Made by a program: the position numbers and the translations under genes. Below, piece by piece: positions 45,936-54,643 of a stretch of 58,696 nucleotides of DNA. Each line of letters opens with the position of its first letter. The stretch's first letter is position 1. Origin of the DNA: AE-B3B sp964543295 (lineage in GTDB: Bacteria > Aerophobota > Aerophobia > Aerophobales > AE-B3A); assembly GCA_964543295.1 (NCBI GenBank), contig CAZIXA010000013.1, positions 1 through 58,696 of the forward strand. Reading direction: 5' to 3'. A model generated the notes under the pieces. The model ran no database searches. It had not been told where the DNA came from and saw only the letters and a list, made by a program, of their open reading frames with translations.

Positions 45936-46376
45936 TTACTCCTCTCCTAAAATATTCATCACTGCCTCCAGGGCAAGAAGATAACTCTGGGGGCCAAATC
46001 CGGTTATCTGCCCCACGCAAACTCCAGCCGTAAATGATTTTTGTCGAAAGGATTCCCTTTTAAAGATATTAGAAAGATGAACCTCAACCGCAGGAATCTC
46101 AATGGCCGAGATGGCATCCCTTATGGCAAGACTGGTATGAGTGTAAGCGGCAGGATTAATTATTAATGCATCGGCCCAATCTTTTGCCTCTCCAATAAAA
46201 GAGACAATCTCTCCTTCATTATTTGACTGTTTGATCCTTACCTCGCAACCCAGCTTTCTTGCCCTCTTCTTAATCATCTCATCAATCTGGGAAAGAGTTT
46301 TGCTGCCGTAAGTTTCTACCTCTCTTTCTCCCAGCAGATTCAAATTTGGCCCGTGAATGAGTAAAATTTTTCTCAT
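45936..46376 (-). CDS. aroQ: 3-dehydroquinate dehydratase, type II
   Basis: 146 residues, the dodecameric type II enzyme. HGPNLNLLGERE (catalytic Tyr region differs in some families), QSNNEGEIVSFIGEAKDWADALIINPAAYTHTSLAIRDA and EVHLSNIFKRESFRQKSF are signature. It dehydrates 3-dehydroquinate to 3-dehydroshikimate. It overlaps aroB by four bases. Confidence 0.95.
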   Translation of the reverse strand: MRKILLIHGPNLNLLGEREVETYGSKTLSQIDEMIKKRARKLGCEVRIKQSNNEGEIVSFIGEAKDWADALIINPAAYTHTSLAIRDAISAIEIPAVEVHLSNIFKRESFRQKSFTAGVCVGQITGFGPQSYLLALEAVMNILGEE

Positions 46377-47458
46377 TTTGTCAAATCCCGTAACGTTTTC
46401 TTTATCAAATCAGGGGGAACCTCCGCGATAAGGAAGACTTCACCTATTTTCCTGGGTAAGACAAAATGTAATTTATCTTCCCTTACCTTTTTGTCGAGCT
46501 GTAGTGCTTCCCGAATCTTTTCTTCATCCACTCCCTCTATGCAGGTAGGAAGTCCAATAACTTCTAACAGACCCTTTAATCTTTCTACCATGGGTGAGGG
46601 AAAATAGCCCATCCTTTCGGCTATTATTGCCGCACCTATCATTCCCAGAGCCACCGCCTCACCATGGGTGTAGGATCTATAGCCGGATGAGGCCTCGACG
46701 GCATGACCAATGGTGTGGCCAAAGTTTAAGATTTGCCGTTTTCCTTTAAGTTCCCTTTCGTCAGTCTCAACCACTTTAGCCTTAATCTCGACTGATCGCC
46801 TCACAGCGAAGTCAATCGCCTTCGGGTCTAAAGCTTTTATCCTCTCCAGATTTTTTTCCACCCAGCCAAAAAACTCAGCATCCTTGATCATGCCATACTT
46901 GACAACTTCAGCCAGCCCCTCTTTGACCTGCTGCCAGCTCAGTGTCTTTAAAACCGTAAGATCCGCATAGACAAATCTTGGTTGATAAAAAGATCCCACC
47001 AGATTCTTGCCCTGAGGTAAATCCACCCCCACTTTTCCCCCTACACTAGAATCAACCTGGGCGAGCAGTGTGGTAGGAAGAAGAACAAAATCTACTCCCC
47101 GCAGATATGTAGAGGCAACAAATCCGGCTAGATCACCTATCACTCCTCCACCTAGACCAATAATAGTAGAATCCCGATCCAGTTTAGATTCAACACACTT
47201 CTCATACAATTTTATAGCTTGAGATAAGGATTTGTGTATCTCACCTGGGGGAACTTTAGCTAAAGAGACGCAAAATCCAGCTTCTTGGAGGCTAACCCTA
47301 ACTTTTCCCCCATAGAGCTCGTATACCTGATCATCGCTAACCAGCAAAACCTTCTTTCCCAGATGAAAATCTGCGGCTACCTCCCCCACTCTGGCTAAAC
47401 CCTCTCCAATATACACAGGATAGCTTCGCTGTGATAGATTAACCTTGATTGTTTCCAC
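46373..47458 (-). CDS. aroB: 3-dehydroquinate synthase
   Basis: 361 residues. GGGVIGDLAGFVASTYLRGVDFVLLPTTLLAQVDSSVGGKVGVDL and the zinc-binding NFGHTIGHAVE are diagnostic. The enzyme needs NAD and a divalent metal and cyclises DAHP. It overlaps aroK by 20 bases and aroQ by four bases, consistent with tight operon expression. Confidence 0.96.
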   Translation of the reverse strand: METIKVNLSQRSYPVYIGEGLARVGEVAADFHLGKKVLLVSDDQVYELYGGKVRVSLQEAGFCVSLAKVPPGEIHKSLSQAIKLYEKCVESKLDRDSTIIGLGGGVIGDLAGFVASTYLRGVDFVLLPTTLLAQVDSSVGGKVGVDLPQGKNLVGSFYQPRFVYADLTVLKTLSWQQVKEGLAEVVKYGMIKDAEFFGWVEKNLERIKALDPKAIDFAVRRSVEIKAKVVETDERELKGKRQILNFGHTIGHAVEASSGYRSYTHGEAVALGMIGAAIIAERMGYFPSPMVERLKGLLEVIGLPTCIEGVDEEKIREALQLDKKVREDKLHFVLPRKIGEVFLIAEVPPDLIKKTLRDLTK

Positions 47459-47960
47459 TTTTCTTCCTTAAAAAATCGACTATCCTCTCTACTACCTGAC
47501 TTGTAGTTAATTCGGAGGTATCTACCTCAAAATCCGCTTTTTCATAAAAAGATCTGCGTTGGCCGAGAAGACTCAGAACTCGGCTTTTTGGATCTTTTGA
47601 TTTCAAAAGAGGACGGTTTTGACTCTTTTGTGTTCGCTTCAGGATCACTTTTGGATTTGCTGAAAGACAAATTATCACCCCTTTCCTTTTGAGAGCGGCT
47701 CGATTCTCCTTCTTTAAAATAGCCCCCCCACCCGTAGAAATAACACATCTGTCCAAGCTAGAGACTTCTTTAATTATTTTAGTCTCTAGGCGGCGGAAAT
47801 AATTCTCTCCTTTTTCCTGAAAAATCCGACAAATTTTAGCCTTTTCACGCTTTTCGATAAGCTCATCCGTATCCAGATAAGACATCTTTAGTCCCTTTGC
47901 CAACTTCTTGCCCACCAGGGTCTTACCTGTCCCCATAAACCCGGTCAATATAATGTTCAC
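47439..47960 (-). CDS. aroK: Shikimate kinase
   Basis: 173 residues. The P-loop GFMGTGKTLVGKKLA (about residues 7-21), DTDELIEKREK, and STGGGAILKKENRAAL are signature, with a lid segment around RTQKSQNRPLL. It phosphorylates the 3-hydroxyl of shikimate. Start GTG at 47960; the gene lies 11 bases from the chorismate synthase gene. Confidence 0.94.
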   Translation of the reverse strand: MNIILTGFMGTGKTLVGKKLAKGLKMSYLDTDELIEKREKAKICRIFQEKGENYFRRLETKIIKEVSSLDRCVISTGGGAILKKENRAALKRKGVIICLSANPKVILKRTQKSQNRPLLKSKDPKSRVLSLLGQRRSFYEKADFEVDTSELTTSQVVERIVDFLRKKSGNNQG

Positions 47961-47971
47961 CTTCCCACAGC

Positions 47972-49141
47972 CTATTTCCCTCTCACGTAATCCATATAGT
48001 TCAAATAATTCTTCTTTACCTCTTCTAAGCTGTCGCCGCCAAATTTTTCTCGGAAGGCTGCCGCAATCTCAAGAGCAACCACCGCCTCTCCGATAATAGA
48101 GGCCGCCGGAACAGCGCAAACGTCTGCTCTTTCCTTTATAGCCTTTACCGCTTTCTTGCTCACTAGATCAACCGATTTAAGGGGTTGGGCTATAGTGGAG
48201 ATGGGCTTCATGGCAGCCCGTAAAACGATGGGCTCACCGTTACTCATTCCTCCCTCAATACCTCCGGCACGGTTTGTTTTCCGGTAAAATTGATGGTTAG
48301 TTTGGTCGTAGAATATCTCATCCTGAACCTGAGAGCCGAATCGCTCTGCCGCTGCAAAACCTAACCCAATCTCTATCCCTACAATAGCCTGGATGCTCAT
48401 CAATGCTTGGGCTAGTCGGGCATCCAATTTAAGGTCCCACTGAATATAGCTACCTAACCCCACCGGTAAGTTGGTGACCATAATTTCAAAAACTCCTCCT
48501 AGACTATCTCCTTCTTTTGCGCTAAGATTAATCAAAGCAACTATCTCCTCTTCCGCTGCCTTGCTGAGACAACGCAGGGGAGAGTTTTCTACCAATTGAT
48601 AATTGTCGGCTGCAGGCTCCCATCCAGGGGTGTCCTTCACCGTACCGATCTGGATCACTCGGCTGTAGATGGAAAGGTCGAATTCGGCCAGAAACTTTTT
48701 ACAGATTGCTCCTACGGCTACCCGAGCCGCTGTTTCCCGAGCACTGGCTCGCTCTAGAACATCTCTTACGTCATCAAGATTATATTTAATTACGCCGGCC
48801 AAATCTGCATGGCCCGGTCTTGGCCAGGTAAGAATTTGAATACTCTCCGAGTTCATATCACTATCTTCCACCGCCATTAGCTTTTGCCAATTCTTCCAAT
48901 CCAAATTTTTGATCGTTAAGGCAATGGGACTGCCCAAAGTTTTCCCCCCACGAATTCCGGAGATGATCTCTGCCTCATCCTTCTCAATCTGCATCCTCGG
49001 TGAGCGACCATAACCAACCTGCCGACGCTTTAACTCCCTGTCAATCTCCTTACTCGATAGCCTCAACCCTGCTGGTATTCCCTCCAGGATGACCATCAAG
49101 CCCTTACCATGCGACTCACCCGCTGTTAGATATCGGAGCAT
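47972..49141 (-). CDS. aroC: Chorismate synthase
   Basis: 389 residues. GESHGKGLMVILEGIPAGL, RPGHADLAGVIKYNLDDVRDVLERASARETAARVAVG, NRAGGIEGGMSNGEPIVLRAAMKPI and RADVCAVPAASIIGE are the three PROSITE-type signatures. It needs reduced FMN and converts EPSP to chorismate. It directly follows aroE. Confidence 0.96.
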   Translation of the reverse strand: MLRYLTAGESHGKGLMVILEGIPAGLRLSSKEIDRELKRRQVGYGRSPRMQIEKDEAEIISGIRGGKTLGSPIALTIKNLDWKNWQKLMAVEDSDMNSESIQILTWPRPGHADLAGVIKYNLDDVRDVLERASARETAARVAVGAICKKFLAEFDLSIYSRVIQIGTVKDTPGWEPAADNYQLVENSPLRCLSKAAEEEIVALINLSAKEGDSLGGVFEIMVTNLPVGLGSYIQWDLKLDARLAQALMSIQAIVGIEIGLGFAAAERFGSQVQDEIFYDQTNHQFYRKTNRAGGIEGGMSNGEPIVLRAAMKPISTIAQPLKSVDLVSKKAVKAIKERADVCAVPAASIIGEAVVALEIAAAFREKFGGDSLEEVKKNYLNYMDYVRGK

Positions 49142-49153
49142 TAACTTCCCCCT

Positions 49154-50029
49154 TCAACCCTTAACTTTGTGTTTGTTAAATTCTGCTCTTAATATATTTC
49201 TCATTTCATCAATGGGCGCCTTTCGAGATGTCCAGATCTTAAAGGAAAGGGTGGCTTGATAAACAAGCATACCGATCCCACCCAAAGAAGCCAAATTTCT
49301 CTTCTCAGCCTCTTTCAAAAGCTCAGTTTTTCGATTATAGACAACATCATAGACAAAGACATTTGACGGGAAAAGGTCAGGATTGATCAGGAGAGGATCA
49401 CCCGCATGCATACCCACGGATGTGGCATTAATAAAAAGATCTACCTTATCCATTATCCCCGGTGAATTTCTCTGGCTGAAATCCACAAGTGAAAACTTAC
49501 ATTTGGCTTTAACATTCTCTTTTAGTCTTTCCAGTAAAATCTTAGCCTTTTCGAGTGTCCGGTTGGTAAGGATTATACTCTTTACCCCTGCCTTAACCAA
49601 AGCGAAAGAGATAGCACAGGCAGCACCTCCTGCCCCTATCACAAAGGTGCGTTTCCCTTGGAGATCGAATTCTCCTTCCCGTCTTAACGATTCAAGGAAG
49701 CCCTCTCCATCTGTATTATATCCGATGAGTCTTCCATCCTGGTGGAGAATCGTATTCACCGAGATCATCATCCTGGCCTGATGATCTACCTCATCTAGAT
49801 AATCCAGAACTTTCCTTTTATGAGGGATGGTAACATTCACCCCCACCATGTTTAACGATTTTATTGCCTTAACTGCATCCTCGAGGTCTTCCGGCTTCAC
49901 AGGAAAAGAAAGATAGACAAAATCAAGCCCCAGTTTAGCAAATGCAGCATTATGAAGAACAGGAGAGAGGGAATGAACTATGGGATAGCCGAATATTCCC
50001 ACTAATTTTGTCCTGCTATTGATTCTCAT
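49154..50029 (-). CDS. aroE: Shikimate dehydrogenase
   Basis: 291 residues. GIFGYPIVHSLSPVLHNAAF, GVNVTIPHKRKVLDYLDEVD (Lys and Asp in catalysis), the Rossmann motif VIGAGGAACAISFALVKAGV and NATSVGMHAGDPLLINPD are all present. It reduces 3-dehydroshikimate with NADPH. First gene of the aro operon, driven by the minus-strand promoter at 50085-50112. Confidence 0.95.
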   Translation of the reverse strand: MRINSRTKLVGIFGYPIVHSLSPVLHNAAFAKLGLDFVYLSFPVKPEDLEDAVKAIKSLNMVGVNVTIPHKRKVLDYLDEVDHQARMMISVNTILHQDGRLIGYNTDGEGFLESLRREGEFDLQGKRTFVIGAGGAACAISFALVKAGVKSIILTNRTLEKAKILLERLKENVKAKCKFSLVDFSQRNSPGIMDKVDLFINATSVGMHAGDPLLINPDLFPSNVFVYDVVYNRKTELLKEAEKRNLASLGGIGMLVYQATLSFKIWTSRKAPIDEMRNILRAEFNKHKVKG

Positions 50030-50084
50030 TGATTTTGCAACACCAGTAGCTTCTTCATCCTCTCATTCATAGAAGCTGTGGGTA

Positions 50085-50112
50085 ATTTTATCACATCTCA
50101 TTGAGGTGTCAA
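50085..50112 (-). promoter_or_regulatory. Promoter of the aro operon
   Basis: On the minus strand TTGACA (50107-50112) and TAAAAT (50085-50090) are separated by 16 bases. It points to aroE and the genes behind it. Confidence 0.7.
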
Positions 50113-50136
50113 TTAAAGAGACTAGAGAAAGAGAAT

Positions 50137-50165
50137 TTGATAAATTAAAACAATTTTGGTATATT
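50137..50165 (+). promoter_or_regulatory. Promoter of the plus-strand oxidoreductase
   Basis: TTGATA (50137-50142) and TATATT (50160-50165) are separated by 17 bases, 36 bases before the GTG start. It faces away from the aro promoter only 24 bases away. Confidence 0.7.
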
Positions 50166-50201
50166 GGTACTAAATCGTCTTGAGCTTAATAGGAGATTAA
50201 A

Positions 50202-51179
50202 GTGAAAGTCAGGATTGGATTTATCGGTACAGGTAGAATTGCCAACCGCCATATGGAAAAACTTTGTAAGATAAAGGATACTACATTGGTGAGTGTCTGC
50301 GATGTAGAAAAAAAAGAAGCAGAAAAGATGACCAAAATCTGGGGAGGCAAACTTTATACCGATTACCGGGAAATGCTGAATAAGGAAAGTCTCGACGTAG
50401 TATATATTTGCCTGCCTCCCTTTGCCCATACCGACCAGGAGATTTTAGCTGCAGAGAAAGGAATAAATCTATTTGTGGAAAAGCCCCTGGCTCTGGATCT
50501 AAAAAAGGCCTGTCAGATTAGTAAAATCATTGAAGACTCCGGAGTTATCTCCAGTGTGGGATACCTCTACCGGTATTCCGACATCGTAAATAGAGCCAAG
50601 GAAGAGGTGAGTCAAAAAAAAACTGCTCTTATTCTGGGCCATTATCTTTGTCCCATGCCCTCCATTCGATGGTGGAGAAATAAAAATGAATCAGGGGGCC
50701 AAATTGTGGAACAAACTACCCACATCTTTGACCTGGCGAGGTATCTCGTGGGAGAGGTGGATACAATCTATGGCCAAAGATCGAGGGGCCTAATGGAGGA
50801 TGTGGAAAATTATAGTCTAGATGATGCCTCCTGTATAAATCTTTACTTCCAAAGTGGGGCTGTAGGCGGCATCTCCTCTGCCTGCACTCTTAAAAGGGGT
50901 CGTGATTGGGGAATTAATCTCATCGGTAAAGGTTTCAGAATTGACCTTCTCCTCTCTTCCCATATTTTAATAATCAGCAATGGAAAGAGGCACGAGATAA
51001 AAATGCAAACTGATCCCTATCAGGCGGAAGACGAAGCTTTTATTGAAGCTGTGAAAAAGAATAGGCCTGAAATAATCAGATCACCTTACTCCGATGCCCT
51101 GAAGACCCTGAAACTTACCCTGGCTGCTGATTCCTCCTTAGAAGAAGGGAAGATAATCAGCTTATCCAACTTCAAATAA
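50202..51179 (+). CDS. Gfo/Idh/MocA family oxidoreductase
   Basis: 325 residues from a GTG with AGGAG 7 bases upstream. GFIGTGRIANRHM, SVCDVEKKEAE, VYICLPPFAHTDQEILAAEKGINLFVEKPLAL (EKP intact) and VEQTTHIFDLARYLVGE (the catalytic Asp/His region, GGQIVEQTTH) are present. It likely oxidises a sugar, inositol or sugar phosphate with NAD(P). It begins a second plus-strand catabolic region and stands divergent from the aro operon. Confidence 0.9.
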   Translation: MKVRIGFIGTGRIANRHMEKLCKIKDTTLVSVCDVEKKEAEKMTKIWGGKLYTDYREMLNKESLDVVYICLPPFAHTDQEILAAEKGINLFVEKPLALDLKKACQISKIIEDSGVISSVGYLYRYSDIVNRAKEEVSQKKTALILGHYLCPMPSIRWWRNKNESGGQIVEQTTHIFDLARYLVGEVDTIYGQRSRGLMEDVENYSLDDASCINLYFQSGAVGGISSACTLKRGRDWGINLIGKGFRIDLLLSSHILIISNGKRHEIKMQTDPYQAEDEAFIEAVKKNRPEIIRSPYSDALKTLKLTLAADSSLEEGKIISLSNFK

Positions 51180-51406
51180 TGTCACATTAGCGACACCATT
51201 CAGAATCTTGCCATTCTCTCCCAGCTGCCCAATAGAGATTAAATCCTTTCCCATCCTTGCCACTTTCCCATCAAAAAGCCTTTAATCTTTGTTGAAATAC
51301 TCTTGGTTTACCTTAAGGTTTCAGCATACTTCTTCATAATTACTTTACACTTTTTCCTTGAAGAACTCTCCTTCGTTGACTATTATCTTATATTGAGTAT
51401 AAGAGC
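51180..51406. other. Gap with a short unassigned minus-strand reading frame
   Basis: No gene is called. On the minus strand about 51170-51285 an open stretch reads LFDGKVARMGKDLISIGQLG and has coding-like composition, but I cannot assign it. At 51387-51403 the palindrome CTTATA-TTGAG-TATAAG sits just before the next short gene. Confidence 0.4.
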
Positions 51407-51649
51407 GTGAGAGATTTTGGATCTATATCTATCAAGGAAAAGATTCTTATAGTCTGCCAGGTGATAGCCGGGGAAAAGATTCGGAGAGTAGCTAGAAAAC
51501 ACGGGGTAAATAGGTCTTCTGTCTATGCCTGGACCCGGAAAGCTTTAGATACTCTGGAGCAAGCACTAAAACCGGGGAAACGGAGACCCAGGCTCGAGAA
51601 AAGTAAAGTCGATGCAAAGATAAGGTCATTAAAAGATAATTCTTTTTAA
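51407..51649 (+). mobile_element. Truncated transposase-like helix-turn-helix protein
   Basis: 80 residues from a GTG: KEKILIVCQVIAGEKIRRVARKHGVNRSSVYAWTRKALDTLEQAL followed by a basic tail PGKRRPRLEKSKVDAKIRSL and a stop. The helix-turn-helix and the basic tail match the N-terminus of transposases that recognise element ends, but no catalytic domain follows. The element end downstream (51675-51725) is repeated at 16458-16515. Probably a remnant, or the first gene of a lost two-gene element. Confidence 0.65.
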
Positions 51650-51674
51650 TGCCACCCTGTTATCGGATTTATCC

Positions 51675-51725
51675 CCCCAAAGGAATTTTCAGACCAAAAC
51701 AAACCCCTCATAGTGTAAAATAATT
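51675..51725 (+). repeat. Insertion-sequence end, inverted copy of 16458-16515
   Basis: Bases 51707-51725 are the exact reverse complement of 16458-16476, and weaker similarity extends for about 60 bases in total. It lies just after the truncated transposase-like gene. Confidence 0.75.
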
Positions 51726-51871
51726 GCGAGTATTTAGGAACACATTCAAGGTAGAATAGACTATATCTCTTTTATTTCTCTTGAAAATACCTTAGGGCTT
51801 AAGTTTACTCTCAATTTTTCAGAAAATTTAAGGAGGCGTGTCAAGCCATTGGATCAGGTAACCGAAGTAGG

Positions 51872-51899
51872 TTGACTTAATTTAATTTATAATTATAAT
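51872..51899 (+). promoter_or_regulatory. Promoter of the FadR-type regulator
   Basis: TTGACT (51872-51877) and TATAAT (51894-51899) have a 16-base spacer, 45 bases before the GTG start. Confidence 0.75.
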
Positions 51900-51907
51900 A
51901 AAACTAA

Positions 51908-51929
51908 ACTTGTTTGATAAGTTGACAAT
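51908..51929 (+). promoter_or_regulatory. Candidate operator of the FadR-type regulator
   Basis: Within ACTTGTTTGATAAGTTGACA, TTGT and ACAA form inverted ends of a site lying just after the -10 box, near the transcription start. FCD-type GntR repressors commonly bind TTGT...ACAA palindromes. The spacing is longer than usual, so this is tentative. Confidence 0.4.
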
Positions 51930-51943
51930 AAAAGGGGTAAAGA

Positions 51944-52642
51944 GTGTTTAAAAAAGTCCGAACTAAAAAAGTATACATGCACATAGTGGAGCAAATCCAA
52001 GATTTGATAAAAGAGGGTAAATTAAAGTCAGGGAATAAGCTTCCTTCAGAGCATATCCTGGCAGAGAAGTTTGGAACTTCCCGTCCCTCGGTGAGGGAAG
52101 CACTAACTGCTCTGGAAATCTTAGGAATAACAGAAAGCAGGGGAGGTAAGGGCAATTTCATAAGGGATAATCTTAGCTCATCTTTGTATGAGCAAAGATT
52201 TAAGGAGCTTGAGGAAGAGGAAAGTCCATTTGAGCTTCTGGAGGCAAGAAAGGCAGTAGAAACCGAAGTTGCCGGACTTGCTGCCGAGAAGGCAACAAAA
52301 GAAGATATAGCTGCCATTCAGGAATCTTTAGACACAATGAAGGGTGCCATCACGAACATTCCTGAGATTATGAAATTTGACAGAGAATTTCACATTAATA
52401 TAGCCAAGGCGGCTCATAATTCTATTCTTTTCCAGATGATGAATTACTTAGCCGATGGATTAAAGGAGAGCCTTTGGGTAAATATAAAGGAAAAAAGTTG
52501 GGCTCTCCCTGGTCATCCTCAAAAATACCTTGAGGAGCACACAAAACTTCTTGAGGCTATTAAAGAAGGTGATAAAAAAGCTGCCCGCAGGACAATGTAC
52601 AACCACTTAGCCGATGTAGAAGAGGATTTGTTGGAGGAATAA
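51944..52642 (+). CDS. GntR-family regulator, FadR/FCD type
   Basis: 232 residues, GTG start with AAGGGG 6 bases upstream. The winged helix covers residues 10-75 (LPSEHILAEKFGTSRPSVREALTALEILGI...GKGNFI). The C-terminal all-helical FCD domain (about residues 85-225) has the metal-ligand pattern FDREFHINIAKAAHN ... HTKLLEAIKEGDKKAARRTMYNHL. Members sense organic acids or sugar derivatives. It probably controls the following transaldolase-like and SDR genes. Confidence 0.9.
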   Translation: MFKKVRTKKVYMHIVEQIQDLIKEGKLKSGNKLPSEHILAEKFGTSRPSVREALTALEILGITESRGGKGNFIRDNLSSSLYEQRFKELEEEESPFELLEARKAVETEVAGLAAEKATKEDIAAIQESLDTMKGAITNIPEIMKFDREFHINIAKAAHNSILFQMMNYLADGLKESLWVNIKEKSWALPGHPQKYLEEHTKLLEAIKEGDKKAARRTMYNHLADVEEDLLEE

Positions 52643-52677
52643 GCTTCACTTTTTTAAAATTGATAAAGGAGATAAAG

Positions 52678-54453
52678 TTGGATTTTGAGCAAAAACTTGA
52701 GAAATTTATGAGAAAAGTAGGACTTGTAAAAGATAAAGACATAAAAGAAGTGTTGATTAATAGAATCGGTAAAGAGAAAGAAATAAAGACAGAGATATCA
52801 GTAAATAAGATTGTTTCCCGGATTAAAAATGGTCAATTTAAACAGGCTAGTCTTGATGTGTCATTATTAACCAGACCCCATCTATTTAACGATTTTCTTA
52901 ATACCTTGCGAGAAGATTTAGATAGTCTTTTTTTTACCTCTGATTTATCTTTCCAGAAGAATTCCCTTCTTTTTCTTATAAATTTAACTATCAATCTTAA
53001 GTCTTTTTTACCTCGCTGGAATTTGCAAAACGAAGATCTCTATCCAGAAGATGTTCTAACAGAGAAACAGATTGACCACCAGATTAGTGAAAATTGGAGT
53101 TTGTTAAAGAAATGGGGAAGGGATAATTCAGCCCTTCATAAAGAAGCGCTCTCCTTTTTAGACAAAACAACAAAAGAGAGGCTTGAAAGTGAAGGTGTTG
53201 ATAGTAATGATTTGCAAGTAGCTGCAAGTAAAATAGTGGGTGATAACATTGATCACTATCTGGATCAAATGTTTAACTTTATCGAAAGCAGTAATTTAAG
53301 AAAAATCGCTAAAATGAGGAATAATGGATCTACTTTAACTGAAATAGGAAATGATTACGCAGCTCATTTGCAGGAGGCTATGTGGCTTGGAGCATCATTT
53401 GTAACTACCAACCCACAACTGGTTTATTTAAATTTAGAAAGAAAACTGGATATTAGCGATGCTCGAGTTGATAGGTTAATCAGGCAATTTTTAAATAATA
53501 ATCAATTGGTAAGAGTAACTGACATTAAAGAAGAAACCATTGAACAACTTACTGATATTTTTGTTTCTGAAGTTGTTTTAAATAATGCTCGTTTGCTCAG
53601 AGATGTTTTCCTTTTAACCAATGGTAATATGGGGTATATTTGCCTTCAGGTCAATCCGAGCAATCATGGAAATGGTGATAAGATGCTTGATCAAGCCCTT
53701 AGAATTTACTTATATCTTCACAAACAATTGGGAGGTATTCCTAATGTAGTGTTTAAGTTACCTGGAACAAAAGCCGGTCTGGAAGTTGCAGAAGTCCTAA
53801 CACAAATTGGCATTGGAGTCACTATTACAGTGAATTTTGGACTTTTTCAACTTGTTCCTTTTGCTAAGGCAATTAATTCAGATAAAGCAATTGTTTCTCA
53901 CTTAGCATTAATGAATGGACGCTTAGCTTTTCCAGTGCGAGATGAGTTGCTTGCCTTAGGGATTCCGAATGCCAGAAAAACAGCGCAATATGCTGGAGTA
54001 GCTGTAGCCAAGAAAGCTTACAAACTTCTATATTCTAAAGAAAACTTAGGTTATAATCCAGCTAAAGTTAAGTTACTGGTTGCCTCACTGAGAAATTATG
54101 ATGATTTCTTTCCAGATATAACAGAGCTGACAGGTGTCTCCATAATAACAGTTTTTCCAAATATTCGACACCAGTTTGATAACAATCCTCGTAATTTAAA
54201 TCCTGCAGCTGTGCAAAATCCAGTTGATGAATCCATTTTAAAATCACTTTGCCAAAGTGAGATATTTAAACAGGCATACTATCTACCTGGTGAGCCAGAG
54301 ATGTTCAAACCCCAATCAATACTTTCTCTAGATAAAACTGGCGAGGTAAAAAATTGGCTTCCAGTAAAAGCTACCTTAGATGGCTTTACTTACGCTCACG
54401 AGATGACAAAAGAGAAACTTCAGAAAAAAATAAAAGATATTATTAGTTCTTGA
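52678..54453 (+). CDS. Long transaldolase-superfamily protein
   Basis: 591 residues from a TTG with AAGGAG 6 bases upstream; a start at 52660 precedes that SD and is unlikely. The C-terminal part (from about residue 240) looks like a transaldolase barrel: FVTTNPQLVYLN (as in ATTNPSL), VFKLPGTKAGLEVAEVLTQIGIGVTITVNFGLFQ (the Schiff-base Lys strand and following strand) and SHLALMNGRLAFPVRDEL. Classical transaldolases have 210-330 residues, so roughly 230 residues of N-terminal, mostly helical, charged sequence are extra. The reaction may be an aldol transfer on an unusual sugar. Divergent, so the specificity is open. Confidence 0.75.
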   Translation: MDFEQKLEKFMRKVGLVKDKDIKEVLINRIGKEKEIKTEISVNKIVSRIKNGQFKQASLDVSLLTRPHLFNDFLNTLREDLDSLFFTSDLSFQKNSLLFLINLTINLKSFLPRWNLQNEDLYPEDVLTEKQIDHQISENWSLLKKWGRDNSALHKEALSFLDKTTKERLESEGVDSNDLQVAASKIVGDNIDHYLDQMFNFIESSNLRKIAKMRNNGSTLTEIGNDYAAHLQEAMWLGASFVTTNPQLVYLNLERKLDISDARVDRLIRQFLNNNQLVRVTDIKEETIEQLTDIFVSEVVLNNARLLRDVFLLTNGNMGYICLQVNPSNHGNGDKMLDQALRIYLYLHKQLGGIPNVVFKLPGTKAGLEVAEVLTQIGIGVTITVNFGLFQLVPFAKAINSDKAIVSHLALMNGRLAFPVRDELLALGIPNARKTAQYAGVAVAKKAYKLLYSKENLGYNPAKVKLLVASLRNYDDFFPDITELTGVSIITVFPNIRHQFDNNPRNLNPAAVQNPVDESILKSLCQSEIFKQAYYLPGEPEMFKPQSILSLDKTGEVKNWLPVKATLDGFTYAHEMTKEKLQKKIKDIISS

Positions 54454-54643
54454 AGTAAGTACAACCAGGGATGCAGGAAAGATCAGGAAATAACAAAATG
54501 TATGTAACTAAAATTAAAAATACAAGAAAATTGAAGACTCCTTCTGATGATGGATTAATTTGGTAGTTATTCTCATAGGGAATAAGCTTGGAAGTAAAAA
54601 TGGATTACAGCGTGATAAGCTTAAAAAACAGTAAGGAGATGTA

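Noticed and set aside
51170..51285. Coding-like minus-strand fragment after the oxidoreductase gene
   Set aside because: No start, stop and family could be assigned convincingly; could be an unidentified relic.
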